Assembly (NCBI RefSeq): GCF_030056815.1
Contig: NZ_JASHKR010000011.1
Location: 61,866 to 125,865 of the forward strand
From: Rhodococcus sp. IEGM 1379
Lineage (GTDB): Bacteria > Actinomycetota > Actinomycetes > Mycobacteriales > Mycobacteriaceae
DNA length: 64,000 nt
Reading direction: 5' to 3'
The notes under the pieces are model-generated. The model was not told where the DNA came from, did not search any database, and worked only from the letters and a program-made list of their open reading frames with translations. Made by a program: the position numbers and the translations under genes. Below, piece after piece: positions 17,120 through 25,689 of this stretch (the first letter of the stretch is position 1; the number at the start of each line of letters is the position of its first letter).

Positions 17120-17356
17120 GGCAGTCCACCAATCCAATCGAGTTGTGTTGCAAAGTATCTTATGGAAATGGTGTGCCCGCCACAGCGCGACGCGCAGGCC
17201 CCAGGCGGGGACAACCTGCGAATCGCCGCGGCAGCGGCGGAGACGAGAAGCATCAATCACCCCGAACTCGCACTGTCGAAGGGTGTGCGAGACCGTCCGA
17301 AAAATTTGGGGCGGTTGATACTTCGGCTTTGACGGGGCTATTCGACGGGGAGGTAG
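17120..17356. other. Gap upstream of the small membrane protein, no gene seen
   Basis: About 240 bp between the membrane-protein start and a gene remnant. It includes an AAAAATTTGGGG tract; nothing recognised. Confidence 0.4.
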
Positions 17357-17587
17357 ATTTCGGTTTCACTCCACCGCATTCCGTCGCAGTCATTCGGCCG
17401 CGACCCGGAGTTCGTCTGGGAGACCACCGAGCATTTCGCGCTCTTGTGCGACAAGGCGTTGGAGCAGATGGGTATCGATGTCGACACCGAATCCGAGTCG
17501 ACAAGTGGCGCAATGCCTGAGAGTGAGGAATCTGATGCTCCTATGGTGTCAAATCGGTGTTTCGGAGCCATGTTTCGTAGGTGGTGA
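17357..17587 (+). pseudogene. Possible 3' gene fragment cut by IS110
   Basis: A plus-strand frame from about 17393 reads FGRDPEFVWETTEHFALL, then CDKALEQMGIDVDTESES and an acidic tail. This looks like the C-terminus of a real protein, unlike the competing frames. There is no start; a TAG lies just upstream at 17354, and the frame runs into the IS110 element. It may be a remnant of a gene disrupted by the IS. Family unknown. Confidence 0.35.
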
Positions 17588-18761
17588 GGAAGGTAGCGTC
17601 GTGGACTCGTCCGTTTTCCGCGAGTGAAATTTTGGCGATGCTGACGCCCAGGGCTGCGGCCGCCTGGACTTGGATGAGTCCGCGTTCTTGGCGGAGCGGT
17701 CGAAGCTTTCGGTGATCGACAACGGGGATGGGGTTGGTGATGAGTGCGAAGACTTCTCGAGCGATCGCGCGTTTGAGGCAGCGGAGGATTTCCTTGGTTC
17801 CCTTGCCTTCCTGCTGCTTACGTTGAATGTAGTCACGGGTTCGTTGGTCGTAGGTCATTCGAGTGAGGGCGATTTGATGGAGGGCGGAGTTTGCATGCCG
17901 GTCGCCGCCGCGACCCCGCCGGTGACGAGTGGTCTTGCCACTGGAAGCCGGAATAGGGCTTGTCCCGCAGAGTGCTGCGAACAACGCTTCCGACTTCAGT
18001 CGATCGGTATTTCCACCGGCGGTGATCAATAGTTGTGCGGCGGTGACGGTTCCAATGCCCTTCGTCTGCGCCAGCCCCGGGTTGATCTGAAACACCAGCT
18101 GCTCGAGATCGGCCTCCAGTACGTCGATTTCCGCGGTGAGGTGCTGGTACCGGCGCGCCAGAGATTTCAACGACGACATGATTGTGCGGGTGAGGATGTT
18201 CTCTTCCGATGCCGGCCTCGTGCGAGCCAAGGCGGGAAACAATGCCGTGTCGGCGGCACTCCGGTACCGGGCCCGAATCTGCTCGGGTGCAGTGACCAGC
18301 AGACTCTTGATCTGAACGCGAGTGGCAGTTCGTGCTTTGACCGCACTGCGACGCGCTGCGTGGATGTAGCGGGCGGCCTCGACGAGACCGTCGAGTTGTT
18401 TCGGTTCCGGATGATCGTCGCTGGCCAAAGCCGCTGATGCGGCTGCGTACGCGTCGACCTGATCTGTTTTTCCTTGCATACGCCGCACTTGCCGATTCGG
18501 ACGGATCACCTCGACGACACGGACTCCGGAATCCTTCAGATGTTGGGTGATCCCAGCGCCGTACGAGTGGGTGCCTTCAACTCCGACCCGTCGGACAAGG
18601 CCGAACGCGGCGATGTACGCGGCGATCGCCTTGCAGCCTTTCAAGGTTGTCGGGAATCCCGCGTCGCCGAGCCTGCGACCGGTGGTATCGATCACGGCGA
18701 CATGATGGGTGTCGGCGTGGGTGTCGATCCCGGCGATGACTTCCAACTCGATCGTTGTCAT
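17541..18761 (-). CDS. IS110-family transposase (DEDD recombinase) with HTH-like tail
   Basis: 406 residues from ATG 18761. The N-terminal RuvC-like DEDD domain shows GIDTHADTHHVAVID, VEGTHSYG and GKTDQVDAYAAA. The C-terminal Tnp domain shows GIGTVTAAQLLI and CGTSPIPASSGKTTRHR with the conserved Ser, followed by RHANSALHQIALTRM. After this the protein carries an extra ~55 residues (PLRQERGLIQVQAAAALG and SIAKISLAENGRV) resembling a Cro/XRE helix-turn-helix, which is unusual for the family. IS110 enzymes work with a structured bridge RNA made from the non-coding flank. Frame intact, so possibly active. Confidence 0.9.
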   Translation of the reverse strand: MTTIELEVIAGIDTHADTHHVAVIDTTGRRLGDAGFPTTLKGCKAIAAYIAAFGLVRRVGVEGTHSYGAGITQHLKDSGVRVVEVIRPNRQVRRMQGKTDQVDAYAAASAALASDDHPEPKQLDGLVEAARYIHAARRSAVKARTATRVQIKSLLVTAPEQIRARYRSAADTALFPALARTRPASEENILTRTIMSSLKSLARRYQHLTAEIDVLEADLEQLVFQINPGLAQTKGIGTVTAAQLLITAGGNTDRLKSEALFAALCGTSPIPASSGKTTRHRRGRGGDRHANSALHQIALTRMTYDQRTRDYIQRKQQEGKGTKEILRCLKRAIAREVFALITNPIPVVDHRKLRPLRQERGLIQVQAAAALGVSIAKISLAENGRVHDATFLTTYETWLRNTDLTP

Positions 18762-19093
18762 GATGGAAAGTGCCTTCCTGTTACCAAACGAGGGCTCGCC
18801 GGTCAGGAAGGGCAGACAAAACGTTGATGGGGCTTCTACCCAAGCTCCTGACTTGTTCAATGGAACCAGGACAACCGGGATCTGCAGTCTCGTAAAGTCC
18901 ACGGTGTCGGTCGGCGCAGGCTCGCAAGCTCCTTGCCGCCACAATCAGATGGTTGGCTCACTCATAGCGTGCCCTGCCGACCGACACCGGCCTACGGTGT
19001 GGTTCGACAGAGGCGTGAAACGACCAACTTCAAGTCAGGATGCCCACCGCAGGTGCACACCGAAACCGCACCCGGACAACAGGAGCATCCGAA
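18762..19093. other. Non-coding segment between two divergent IS110 genes
   Basis: About 330 bp with no gene. It must hold the upstream ends of both IS110 elements and their promoters. In IS110-group elements the bridge RNA is transcribed from this kind of flank, so one or two bridge RNAs may be encoded here. I could not fix the element ends because IS110 elements lack long terminal inverted repeats. Confidence 0.5.
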
Positions 19094-20128
19094 TTGATCA
19101 TCATCGGAATCGACCCACACAAAGCATCACTAACAGCCGTCGCCGTCGACAACAGCGGCGAGAGCGTGGCCCGCCGCAGGTTCGCCGTCAATTCCGGCAC
19201 TGCCACGCAACTACGGAAATGGTCACACAGATGGGCCGAGCGGCGCTTCGCCGTCGAAGGCGCCAAAGGATTGGGGCGCGGTATCGCGCAAATACTGCTC
19301 GCCGACGCTGAACATGTCGTCGACGTACCGTCCACCCTCGCCATGCGCGTGCGCGTGCTCGATACCGGAGGAGGACGCAAGACAGATACGGACGATGCAC
19401 GCACTGTCGCATTGACCGCATTGCGCCACAAGGGATTGCATGAAGTTCGGTACGAGGATCAGTCGACTATTCTACGGCTGCTCAGTGAACGCCGAGACGA
19501 CCTTGTCCGGGAACGGACGCGTGTACTGAACCGTCTACACCAGCTCCTTCGGGAACTCATTGCCGGTGGTGTGCCGACCGGGCTGAACGCTGCACAAGCA
19601 GCTGCCGCTCTGCGACGAGTCAGACCGGTCACGGCAACCGATGCATGCCGGCGGGACCTGGCGAAGGAGCTTCTGGCCGATCTGCGCCGGATGGATTCCA
19701 ACATCAAGGGCAACGAAGCGCAGATGCGTGATGCGGTCGCCGCGACCACTACCACTCTGCCGCAGGTACACGGGATCAGTACCGTTCTGACGGCGAAACT
19801 GCTCGGCCATGTCGGTGATATCAGTCGGTTTCCGTCAGCGGATCACTTCGCCAGTTACACAGGGACTTCGCCGTTGGCGGCGTCGAGCGGGGAGGCTGTT
19901 CGGCATCGACTCAACACCGGCGGGAATCGTCAACTGAACTCGGTACTGCACACCGTCGCCGTCTGTCAGAGCCGAGATCCTGGCCTCGGAAAAATTTACT
20001 ACGAGAAGAAGATTGCGCAGGGAAAAACTCCTGCTGAGGCACGTCGAGCGCTCAAACGGCGGCTGGCGAACGTCATTTACCGCCACATCATCCGGGACAA
20101 CCTACATGCACCGGTGACTGCTACTTGA
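19094..20128 (+). CDS. IS110-family transposase (DEDD recombinase)
   Basis: 344 residues from TTG 19094, preceded by AGGAG eight bases upstream; ATG 19040 is in frame but has no such site. The DEDD motifs are IIGIDPHKASLTAVAVD, VEGAKGLG and TDTDDARTVA. The C-terminal part has GISTVLTAKLLGHV, YTGTSPLAASSGEAVRHR and GGNRQLNSVLHTVAVCQ. It is a different lineage from the neighbouring IS110 and looks intact. It lies head-to-head with the 17541-18761 element. Confidence 0.9.
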   Translation: MIIIGIDPHKASLTAVAVDNSGESVARRRFAVNSGTATQLRKWSHRWAERRFAVEGAKGLGRGIAQILLADAEHVVDVPSTLAMRVRVLDTGGGRKTDTDDARTVALTALRHKGLHEVRYEDQSTILRLLSERRDDLVRERTRVLNRLHQLLRELIAGGVPTGLNAAQAAAALRRVRPVTATDACRRDLAKELLADLRRMDSNIKGNEAQMRDAVAATTTTLPQVHGISTVLTAKLLGHVGDISRFPSADHFASYTGTSPLAASSGEAVRHRLNTGGNRQLNSVLHTVAVCQSRDPGLGKIYYEKKIAQGKTPAEARRALKRRLANVIYRHIIRDNLHAPVTAT

Positions 20129-20148
20129 CACACAGAGGCGCTATACGG

Positions 20149-21400
20149 TCATGCCAGCCCTGGCCGGTTCGCGGAACCATGCCCGGGTGGACAGATCAGA
20201 TCCAAGGCAACGAGGCCAGTTAACGACAGGGTCACACCCGGGAACAGGGTGACTTTATTCTTCAACGTGAACGACGGTCGAAACCTGGTTCTGGCCCACT
20301 TTCCGTGATCAATTCTGAATGCTTCAATCGCCGAGAAGTATTCGTTTCGGAGCAGGTCAAATCCAGCACGTCCGTACATCTGCCGTGTGAGCATCTCGAT
20401 TCGGTTCACGTGTCCTTCCACGGCACCGGAACTGTAGGGCAGCGTCAGCCCGTTTCGGATGGCTGTGTGGTCGGTGTCGAGGCCTCGGACGAAGCGATGT
20501 ACGTGCGGAAGGTCATCTGCTGCGACGGCTGACATCCACCAGTTTTATTGTGCACCAAGGCGTTCTGTGAGAATCTCCGCGAACGATGTGACATGTCCTG
20601 CAGTTGCCTCGAGATGTCGACAGCTGGCGAGGACCTGCTTGAGTCCGATCTGCTCGTCGTCGGTGAGGTTACCTTCGGTGACGCAACATCCACGAGGTGA
20701 TTCGCCGGACCTTCGGAAACTGTCTCCTGGCCGGCGCGGCGCCGATGGTGCACAGAGGCCTCAAGTATTCGCGGACCGTTCCGTAGCTGCCTCGATATCC
20801 CCGTGTTCGAAGTTCTTCGTAAAGCGCAGCAGTGGAGGTGTGTCCGTTGTTGAACCGTTCTTGTAAGTACTCGGCGAACTCGTCCAATAAGGTGGGCCGG
20901 CCCGCTCGTGGTGCTCCCAGCAACTCGTCGACACTGCTTGCGCAGTAGAAACGGCGGACAGTCTCCCGTGCCAGCCCGAGCTGGCGGGCGATCGCATCGA
21001 TTCCTATGCCTTCGTTCTTGAGATTTGTGACCGCCTCGAAGCGATTCTTCGTGCGAGCGGCGACTATCGAACTCTCCGGACGGGTGGCGTGTACCTGTTC
21101 GACGACCATCCTCAGTTGCTCCGACGCGGTGCGTTCGATCGAAGGTTCAGGCTCTGTATCAGGCTCCTTTTTCAGGCAATGGTGATGGGCTGCAACGGTT
21201 TTCTCCACTGCTTCGGCGAGGTTGTGTCATAGGTGCCAGCGGTCTGCGACTTCGATCGCTTCCGGTGCTCCGACACGGGCGGCTTCGGCATACGCGCCGG
21301 CGCGGTCGCGGCAGATTACCTGCGTCCCCGGATGTTCGGTGAGCCATTTGGTGACTGTTTCGGCTTTCCGGGTCGGCGAGAACATCGACATCGGCGAAGC
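20149..21400 (-). pseudogene. Decayed ISL3-family transposase
   Basis: Minus strand, in pieces. From the 5' side: FADVDVLAD, then in another frame [22 protein letters not shown] and VADRWHL. Next comes a stop where the family has Trp, then HNLAEAVEKTVAAHH and an inserted HTH segment (GIDAIARQLGLARETVRRFY). After another frame change it reads FAEILTERLG, then AAVAADDLPHVHRFVRG-like sequence and LPYSSGAVEGHVNRIEMLTRQMYGR at the end. The DDE-type ISL3 catalytic core is therefore interrupted by a nonsense codon and at least two frameshifts, and the N-terminal zinc-finger part is missing. The 5' edge abuts an SNF2 helicase fragment. Confidence 0.85.
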
Positions 21401-21614
21401 GCAGGCCTCCGATCGAGTCCATCGGATCGGTCAAACTCGCACCGTGACCGTCACCACCTTGACCAGCAATACCACCGTTGAGGAGCACATCGCGGCCATG
21501 CATTCGCGCAAATCCGCGCTATCCGATATCGCTGATATGTCCGGTGTCGCCGAATTGGCCCGATTAGATGACGACAGCCTCATTGCGACCCTGCGCCGGA
21601 AGCGAGCCAGTTGA
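21399..21614 (+). pseudogene. C-terminal fragment of an SNF2-family helicase
   Basis: Plus-strand frame reading [19 protein letters not shown] (helicase motif VI of SNF2 proteins), TVEEHIAAMHSRKSAL and a short acidic end. Everything upstream is missing; the frame joins the ISL3 remnant at about 21397. It ends one base before the SWIM gene, as in intact SNF2-SWIM operons. Confidence 0.8.
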
Positions 21615-21615
21615 T

Positions 21616-22176
21616 ATGGCGGACGACGACTTTGGTTACACAGCGTGGGGGTGGGACTGGGTTCGGCTCGCCCAGCCGTTACGCCAGACCAGACCCGATC
21701 CGCGGTTGCCGCGCGCCCGCAAGCTGGCGCGCGTTGGAGGAGTGCAGGTGACGATCGATGGCCGTATCGTGCGCGGCGTTGTCCAGCGTGGCCGCAACAC
21801 ATCGGTGGCCTGCATCGAGGTGGCGCCGATGCCCCGGGAGACGATCGGGGGGATCACCGGCCAGTTGTACGGTGCTCAGACCATCCTCACCGATGAGGTG
21901 CACCGCGCCATCACCGAGGCGGGCCACCCGCCCGCACCGATACTCGCAGGCGTCGGCTGCTCCTGCTCGGATGGCACTGGGCGTTGTATCCACGTGCTGG
22001 CCGTCTATTACGAAATGGCACGACATGTCGATGACGATCCTCGAATTGCGCTCGATATCCAGGACTTCTTCCACGTCTCATCGGGTAGCAATCGCGTATC
22101 CACCGCGGCATTGCCGCAGCGGTGGATTGCGCTCAACGCCCTTGCTCCGGCCGACTACTTCACGGTATCGAAGTAG
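21616..22176 (+). CDS. SWIM zinc-finger protein
   Basis: 186 residues from ATG 21616. The SWIM motif is GVGCSCSDGTGRCIHVLAVY (C-x-C-x5-C-x-H). The N-terminal part (YTAWGWDWVRLAQPL, VTIDGRIVRGVVQRG) matches small SWIM proteins that are encoded directly behind SNF2 helicases in actinobacteria and presumably act with them on DNA. Here the helicase partner survives only as a fragment, so the protein is probably orphaned. Frame intact. Confidence 0.8.
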   Translation: MADDDFGYTAWGWDWVRLAQPLRQTRPDPRLPRARKLARVGGVQVTIDGRIVRGVVQRGRNTSVACIEVAPMPRETIGGITGQLYGAQTILTDEVHRAITEAGHPPAPILAGVGCSCSDGTGRCIHVLAVYYEMARHVDDDPRIALDIQDFFHVSSGSNRVSTAALPQRWIALNALAPADYFTVSK

Positions 22177-22247
22177 TCGTACCCACACGACATATATCGA
22201 CGGGCTGTTGTTCGGCTCGGCTGCCAGTCGCGACTGAAGCGCCCGGA

Positions 22248-22586
22248 ATGGCGCGAACCTCCAACATCGTCATCGACCGCCTGAAAGGTATAGCCCACCC
22301 GCGAATCCCGCACTTCATGTATCCAGTCGACTACGGATACCTAGCGGCCACCATCAGCGGCGACGGCGACGGCATCGACGTGTTCGTAGGCACCGCGCCG
22401 ACGCGGGAGTTGTAGGCTACTGCTGACCGCAGGTACCGCAAGCATGACGCTGAAATCAAACTGCTGCTCGACTGCACCATTGACGAGATATCGCCGATCC
22501 GAACATCCCTGAACCGACGTATTTCACATCGTCGGGCACCTGGCGACGCGGCTCTGATGGCAGTTAGCGATGCCAATCTGATTTAG
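22248..22586 (+). pseudogene. Inorganic pyrophosphatase-like pseudogene
   Basis: From ATG 22248 the frame reads IVIDRLKGIAHPRIPHFMYP, VDYGYLAATISGDGDGIDVFVG, then TAG at 22413-22415. The same frame continues with HDAEIKLLLDCTIDEISPI to TAG 22584-22586. These are the substrate-binding region (YPVDYGYL, DGDGIDVFVG) and the C-terminal helix of the short family-I soluble pyrophosphatase-like proteins. The internal stop and diverged tail show a decayed gene. Pyrophosphate hydrolysis would have been its role. Confidence 0.75.
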
Positions 22587-22648
22587 GGGCAATCGGATTC
22601 AGGACCACGTGACGGCTTCGTTCAGTGAACTAGAAGTCCGTCTTTTCT

Positions 22649-23305
22649 CTAGACCCAGTAGGGCACACGAGATCGGTACTTACGCAGCGCCAGGACCGCG
22701 ACAGCCCAGCCGACGACGGTGATGGTGATGACGATGTACCAGTGATATGCCTGTTGGTCCGTTCCGAGAAGAGGTGCTCGGATGATCTCGAGGTAGTGGT
22801 AGAGCGGGTTGAGTTCGGCGAGCTTCACGCGCTCCGTAGATTGCCCGCTCTTGTCCGTGAGTGCCTCCATCGTCCATGTGATGGGTGTCAGTACGAACAG
22901 CAGCAGCGTCATGCTGCCGAGGATCGGGGCGATGTCGCGGTACCGGGTGGAGAAGATGCCGAACACGATCGACACCCACAAGGCGTTGAGAACGATCAGG
23001 ACGAATGCTGGGATCGCAGCTACAGCGGTCCAGCTCAGGTTGTGCCAGATACCGAAGGCGAAGACCATGATCACGTAGATCACGAGGTTGTGCGCGAAGA
23101 ACAGGATCTGCCGCCACACCATGCGATAGATATGCACGCTCAGAGCTGAGGGAAGCTGTTTGATTAGTCCTTCATTGGCGATGAAGACCTCTGAGCCTTC
23201 GAGAATGCTCGCGCTGATCAGGTGCCAGACGATCAGCCCGACTGTGACGTACGGCAGGAATTCATTGATGGGAATGTTCAGCAGCGCGGAGTACAGGAGT
23301 CCCAT
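22649..23305 (-). CDS. wzm: ABC-2 type galactan/polysaccharide export permease, 5'-truncated
   Basis: 218 residues visible from the first ATG. The sequence (FLPYVTVGLIVWHLISASIL, EVFIANEGLIKQLPSALSVH, RMVWRQILFFAHNLVIYVIM, STRYRDIAPI, LNPLYHYLEIIRAPLLG and terminal YRSRVPYWV) is that of the membrane subunit that, with an ATPase, flips lipid-linked galactan (Mycobacterium Rv3783 type, usually about 280 residues). Family similarity begins a few residues before the ATG (GVQASAMGLLYS) and then stops. The first cytoplasmic segment and first transmembrane helix are replaced by unrelated sequence. Neither the ATPase nor glfT1 is nearby. Probably non-functional. Confidence 0.8.
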   Translation of the reverse strand: MGLLYSALLNIPINEFLPYVTVGLIVWHLISASILEGSEVFIANEGLIKQLPSALSVHIYRMVWRQILFFAHNLVIYVIMVFAFGIWHNLSWTAVAAIPAFVLIVLNALWVSIVFGIFSTRYRDIAPILGSMTLLLFVLTPITWTMEALTDKSGQSTERVKLAELNPLYHYLEIIRAPLLGTDQQAYHWYIVITITVVGWAVAVLALRKYRSRVPYWV

Positions 23306-23507
23306 CGCGGAGGCTTGGACGCCTTGCCGTCGTTGCTGAATTACTTGTTGCTCAAGCCGGGGTCGAGCAGGCGAGGGACGCTGTCGCTGCTGCGCTTTCG
23401 CCCGAATAATGGACAGAATGAAGAGGTGAAGCCTGACAGTCTTTGCACTGCTTGACGAGTTGTCTGTGCTCCTTTATCGATAGTGGAGTGTTGGTGTGGA
23501 CCGTTCC

Positions 23508-24074
23508 TCACCAACCGAAGGGATCACGATCCGACCCCGGAACCCAGATATTTTCGGGTTCAGTCCATTGACGCTGTTTGAGCATCTTGCGGGCCGCACG
23601 CCGATTACGCCCGATCAGCCGGTCGAGATAGAGATGACCTGCCAGGTGATCGGTTTCGTGTTGCAGACAGCGAGCCAGATAACCGGTCCCTTCGACCGAG
23701 ATGGGGCGATTGTCGATATCCACACCCGTGACCCGCGCCCACTCAGCTCGCCCCGTCGGGTAATGCTCGCCGGGAACGGAAAGGCACCCTTCCAGATCGT
23801 CGAGATCGGGCATCGTCTCCGGTAGCTCTGATGTCTCCAGTATCGGATTGACGACGTGGCCCCGATGTTGTTGGCCGTCGTCGATCAGGTCGTAGACGAA
23901 AACCGATCGCGGGTCTCCGACTTGATTAGCCGCCAGTCCGGCCCCGTTAGCGGCAGTGTTCGTCTCGTACAGATCATCGACGAACGCCGCGAGTTCGCTG
24001 TCGAACACGGTGACCGTGACCGCTGGTGTGGTCAGTCGGGGGTCGCCGGCTATGAGTATCGGTCGAATAGACAT
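23508..24074 (-). CDS. def: Peptide deformylase
   Basis: 188 residues from ATG 24074. All three deformylase motifs are present: [18 protein letters not shown] and [15 protein letters not shown] (metal ligands Cys in motif 2 and the two His in HETDH). The enzyme removes the formyl group from nascent proteins and uses Fe2+ or Zn2+. A divergently transcribed PadR regulator starts 46 bp away, with two identical palindromes between them, so regulation by PadR is likely. Such regulation is unusual for a housekeeping deformylase and suggests a conditional or resistant second copy (inference). A longer frame reaching 24173 overlaps the PadR gene and is rejected. Confidence 0.9.
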   Translation of the reverse strand: MSIRPILIAGDPRLTTPAVTVTVFDSELAAFVDDLYETNTAANGAGLAANQVGDPRSVFVYDLIDDGQQHRGHVVNPILETSELPETMPDLDDLEGCLSVPGEHYPTGRAEWARVTGVDIDNRPISVEGTGYLARCLQHETDHLAGHLYLDRLIGRNRRAARKMLKQRQWTEPENIWVPGSDRDPFGW

Positions 24075-24082
24075 ACGAAAGA

Positions 24083-24104
24083 GAGTACTCAAATGCGAGT
24101 ACTC
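24083..24104. promoter_or_regulatory. Twin palindromic operator between def and padR
   Basis: GAGTACTC occurs at 24083-24090 and 24097-24104, each a perfect palindrome, separated by AAATGC. Centre-to-centre distance is 14 bp. PadR-family repressors commonly bind such paired palindromes and repress both themselves and the divergent gene. Confidence 0.75.
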
Positions 24105-24120
24105 GGGTAGAACTGTGGGT

Positions 24121-24663
24121 ATGAATCCCACGCGGTTGTTCGTCCTCGGCGCCCTCTCGAAACGCGGACCCATGCACGGTCACCAGCTTCGCCGCGATGC
24201 CCGTGTGGATCGGGCGGAACTGTGGTCGCAGGTTAAACCCGGATCGCTCTACGGCGCTTTGCATCGACTCGAAGGCGAGGGGTTGATCAGACCGCTGCGG
24301 ACCGAGCAGGACGGGGCGCTGCCTGCGAGAACTGTGTACGAGATCACGGAAGAAGGGGCGAGGGAACTTCGGGCGCTGCGCGATGAGGCATTCACCGAGT
24401 TCGAACTCAAACCGGACCCTGTCGACCTCGCTCTGGCAGTGAGTGCGGATCTCGATCGCGATGTGCTGCGCGGCTACATCGAGGACCGTATCGCGATCCT
24501 CGCTGCTCGCGAGCTGCAGTTCGATCATCAACTCGATCGCCGTTGGCCCGATCAGAGCGTCGCCGACGATCTCATCGTCTCTCACGCCAAGATGCGCATC
24601 CGAACCGAAATTGCCTGGCACAGAGACGTACTCGCCAATGTCGACAAGCTTGAAGTGCGTTAG
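24121..24663 (+). CDS. PadR-family transcriptional regulator
   Basis: 180 residues from ATG 24121. The N-terminal winged helix has the PadR signature ([57 protein letters not shown]), followed by a C-terminal dimerisation region. Longer than minimal PadR proteins, it belongs to the subfamily with an extended ligand-binding C-terminal domain. Divergent from def and probably binding the GAGTACTC pair upstream of itself. Confidence 0.88.
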   Translation: MNPTRLFVLGALSKRGPMHGHQLRRDARVDRAELWSQVKPGSLYGALHRLEGEGLIRPLRTEQDGALPARTVYEITEEGARELRALRDEAFTEFELKPDPVDLALAVSADLDRDVLRGYIEDRIAILAARELQFDHQLDRRWPDQSVADDLIVSHAKMRIRTEIAWHRDVLANVDKLEVR

Positions 24664-24701
24664 CTCGGGATCGAGGTCAACACTCTCATGCCCGGTAGCA
24701 G

Positions 24702-25256
24702 CTATGGGGCTGCCAGTAGTGCGTCGAGTGAGTCGTAGGGTCGCTCGGGGTCGTGCCCACCGGCATCCAGAACGCGGCAGTGGGGTCGGGTCTGTAGGTA
24801 TTCGGTGAGATGGTCGTGGATTCGTGCCACGAGAATCGGTCCGCCGTTTTGTGCGATCACCTGGTCGAGTTGGCGTTGGCGGGGCGAATTCGCGTGAGTG
24901 CTTCGTTCGGCGAATCGAGCAAGAGCCTGGTGTTTGCCGGCCGTCAACGCGAACTCCAGATAGTGGGAGTCGCTGTTGCTCGAAGCTGTTTCGAAGCCTT
25001 CGATTTCTTCGTACGAGGTCACCAATTGCGGCATGACGACGTCGTGACCGGTCTGGAGATGTGTTTGCGCCATGCTGATGGCGAGTTGTCGTGCAGCGAC
25101 CAACGCGGTCCAGAAGTTTTCTTGCCAACCGCCGATGAGGCTGACGACATGGTCGGTGTCGAGGTTGAGTACTCCGGGATGGCGCTCGGCGTACATCTGG
25201 GCGATCGTCGATTTTCCGATGCCGGATGGTCCGTTGAGGTGAATCAGTCGTGGCAT
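24702..25256 (-). CDS. P-loop kinase-like ATP-binding protein
   Basis: 184 residues. Walker A GPSGIGKST at residues 9-17 follows a first strand RLIHLN. NLDTDHVV resembles the acidic base of small-molecule kinases, and a Lid-like basic region (RFAERSTHANSPRQRQ) lies at about 120. The fold is that of gluconate kinase, chloramphenicol phosphotransferase or zeta-toxin-like enzymes. The substrate cannot be told from sequence. It converges with the PadR gene and ends 39 bp from it. Confidence 0.75.
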   Translation of the reverse strand: MPRLIHLNGPSGIGKSTIAQMYAERHPGVLNLDTDHVVSLIGGWQENFWTALVAARQLAISMAQTHLQTGHDVVMPQLVTSYEEIEGFETASSNSDSHYLEFALTAGKHQALARFAERSTHANSPRQRQLDQVIAQNGGPILVARIHDHLTEYLQTRPHCRVLDAGGHDPERPYDSLDALLAAP

Positions 25257-25591
25257 GGGGAAACCTTAGATGTCGCTGTCCTCGTTCGTGATCGTCATGG
25301 ATCTGCGGTGCCGTGCGAATAGTTCGGTGGGAGTGTCCGTCCTCACACACCACGTCTTCGGACGTGATCGTCCTTCGTACCTGGCACACTCGCGGTAGAG
25401 GACCGGTTTCCTGGTTCCAACGGCGGGGGAGCGACGGTCGGATGATGGCACTGGGCGGGAAATGGCGTGCGGTTTCGAGTATCGAGATCGAAGATCCTCG
25501 CCGTCAGTTTTCTGGCCATGGTGGGGGTCGGCGCTTGCTCCAGTCCTGAACCGCGGCGACACGCGTGACTTACGTTTCTCCCTACACGTGA
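25257..25591. other. Gap upstream of the glf remnant
   Basis: About 335 bp. No gene recognised on either strand; competing frames are Arg/Ser-rich. It probably contains the junction where most of an ancestral glf was lost. Confidence 0.45.
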
Positions 25592-25678
25592 AACGACGAG
25601 CGCACCTGCAATCTGTTCGACAACACGCTCCGCCCGCACTTCGAGACCGGCGCTCCGATCGGCGCGCCGCCTGAGTAG
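25592..25678 (+). pseudogene. glf: 3' remnant of glf (UDP-galactopyranose mutase)
   Basis: After a TGA at 25589 the frame reads NLFDNTLRPHFETGAPIG and stops at TAG 25676-25678, twelve bases before the glfT2 start. The pattern resembles the C-terminal end of UDP-galactopyranose mutases (compare [20 protein letters not shown] in the intact copy here). glf directly upstream of glfT2 is the normal mycolate-group order. I infer that only the last ~20 codons of the original glf remain. Short similarity, so moderate confidence. Confidence 0.5.
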
Positions 25679-25689
25679 AAGGATGACCC

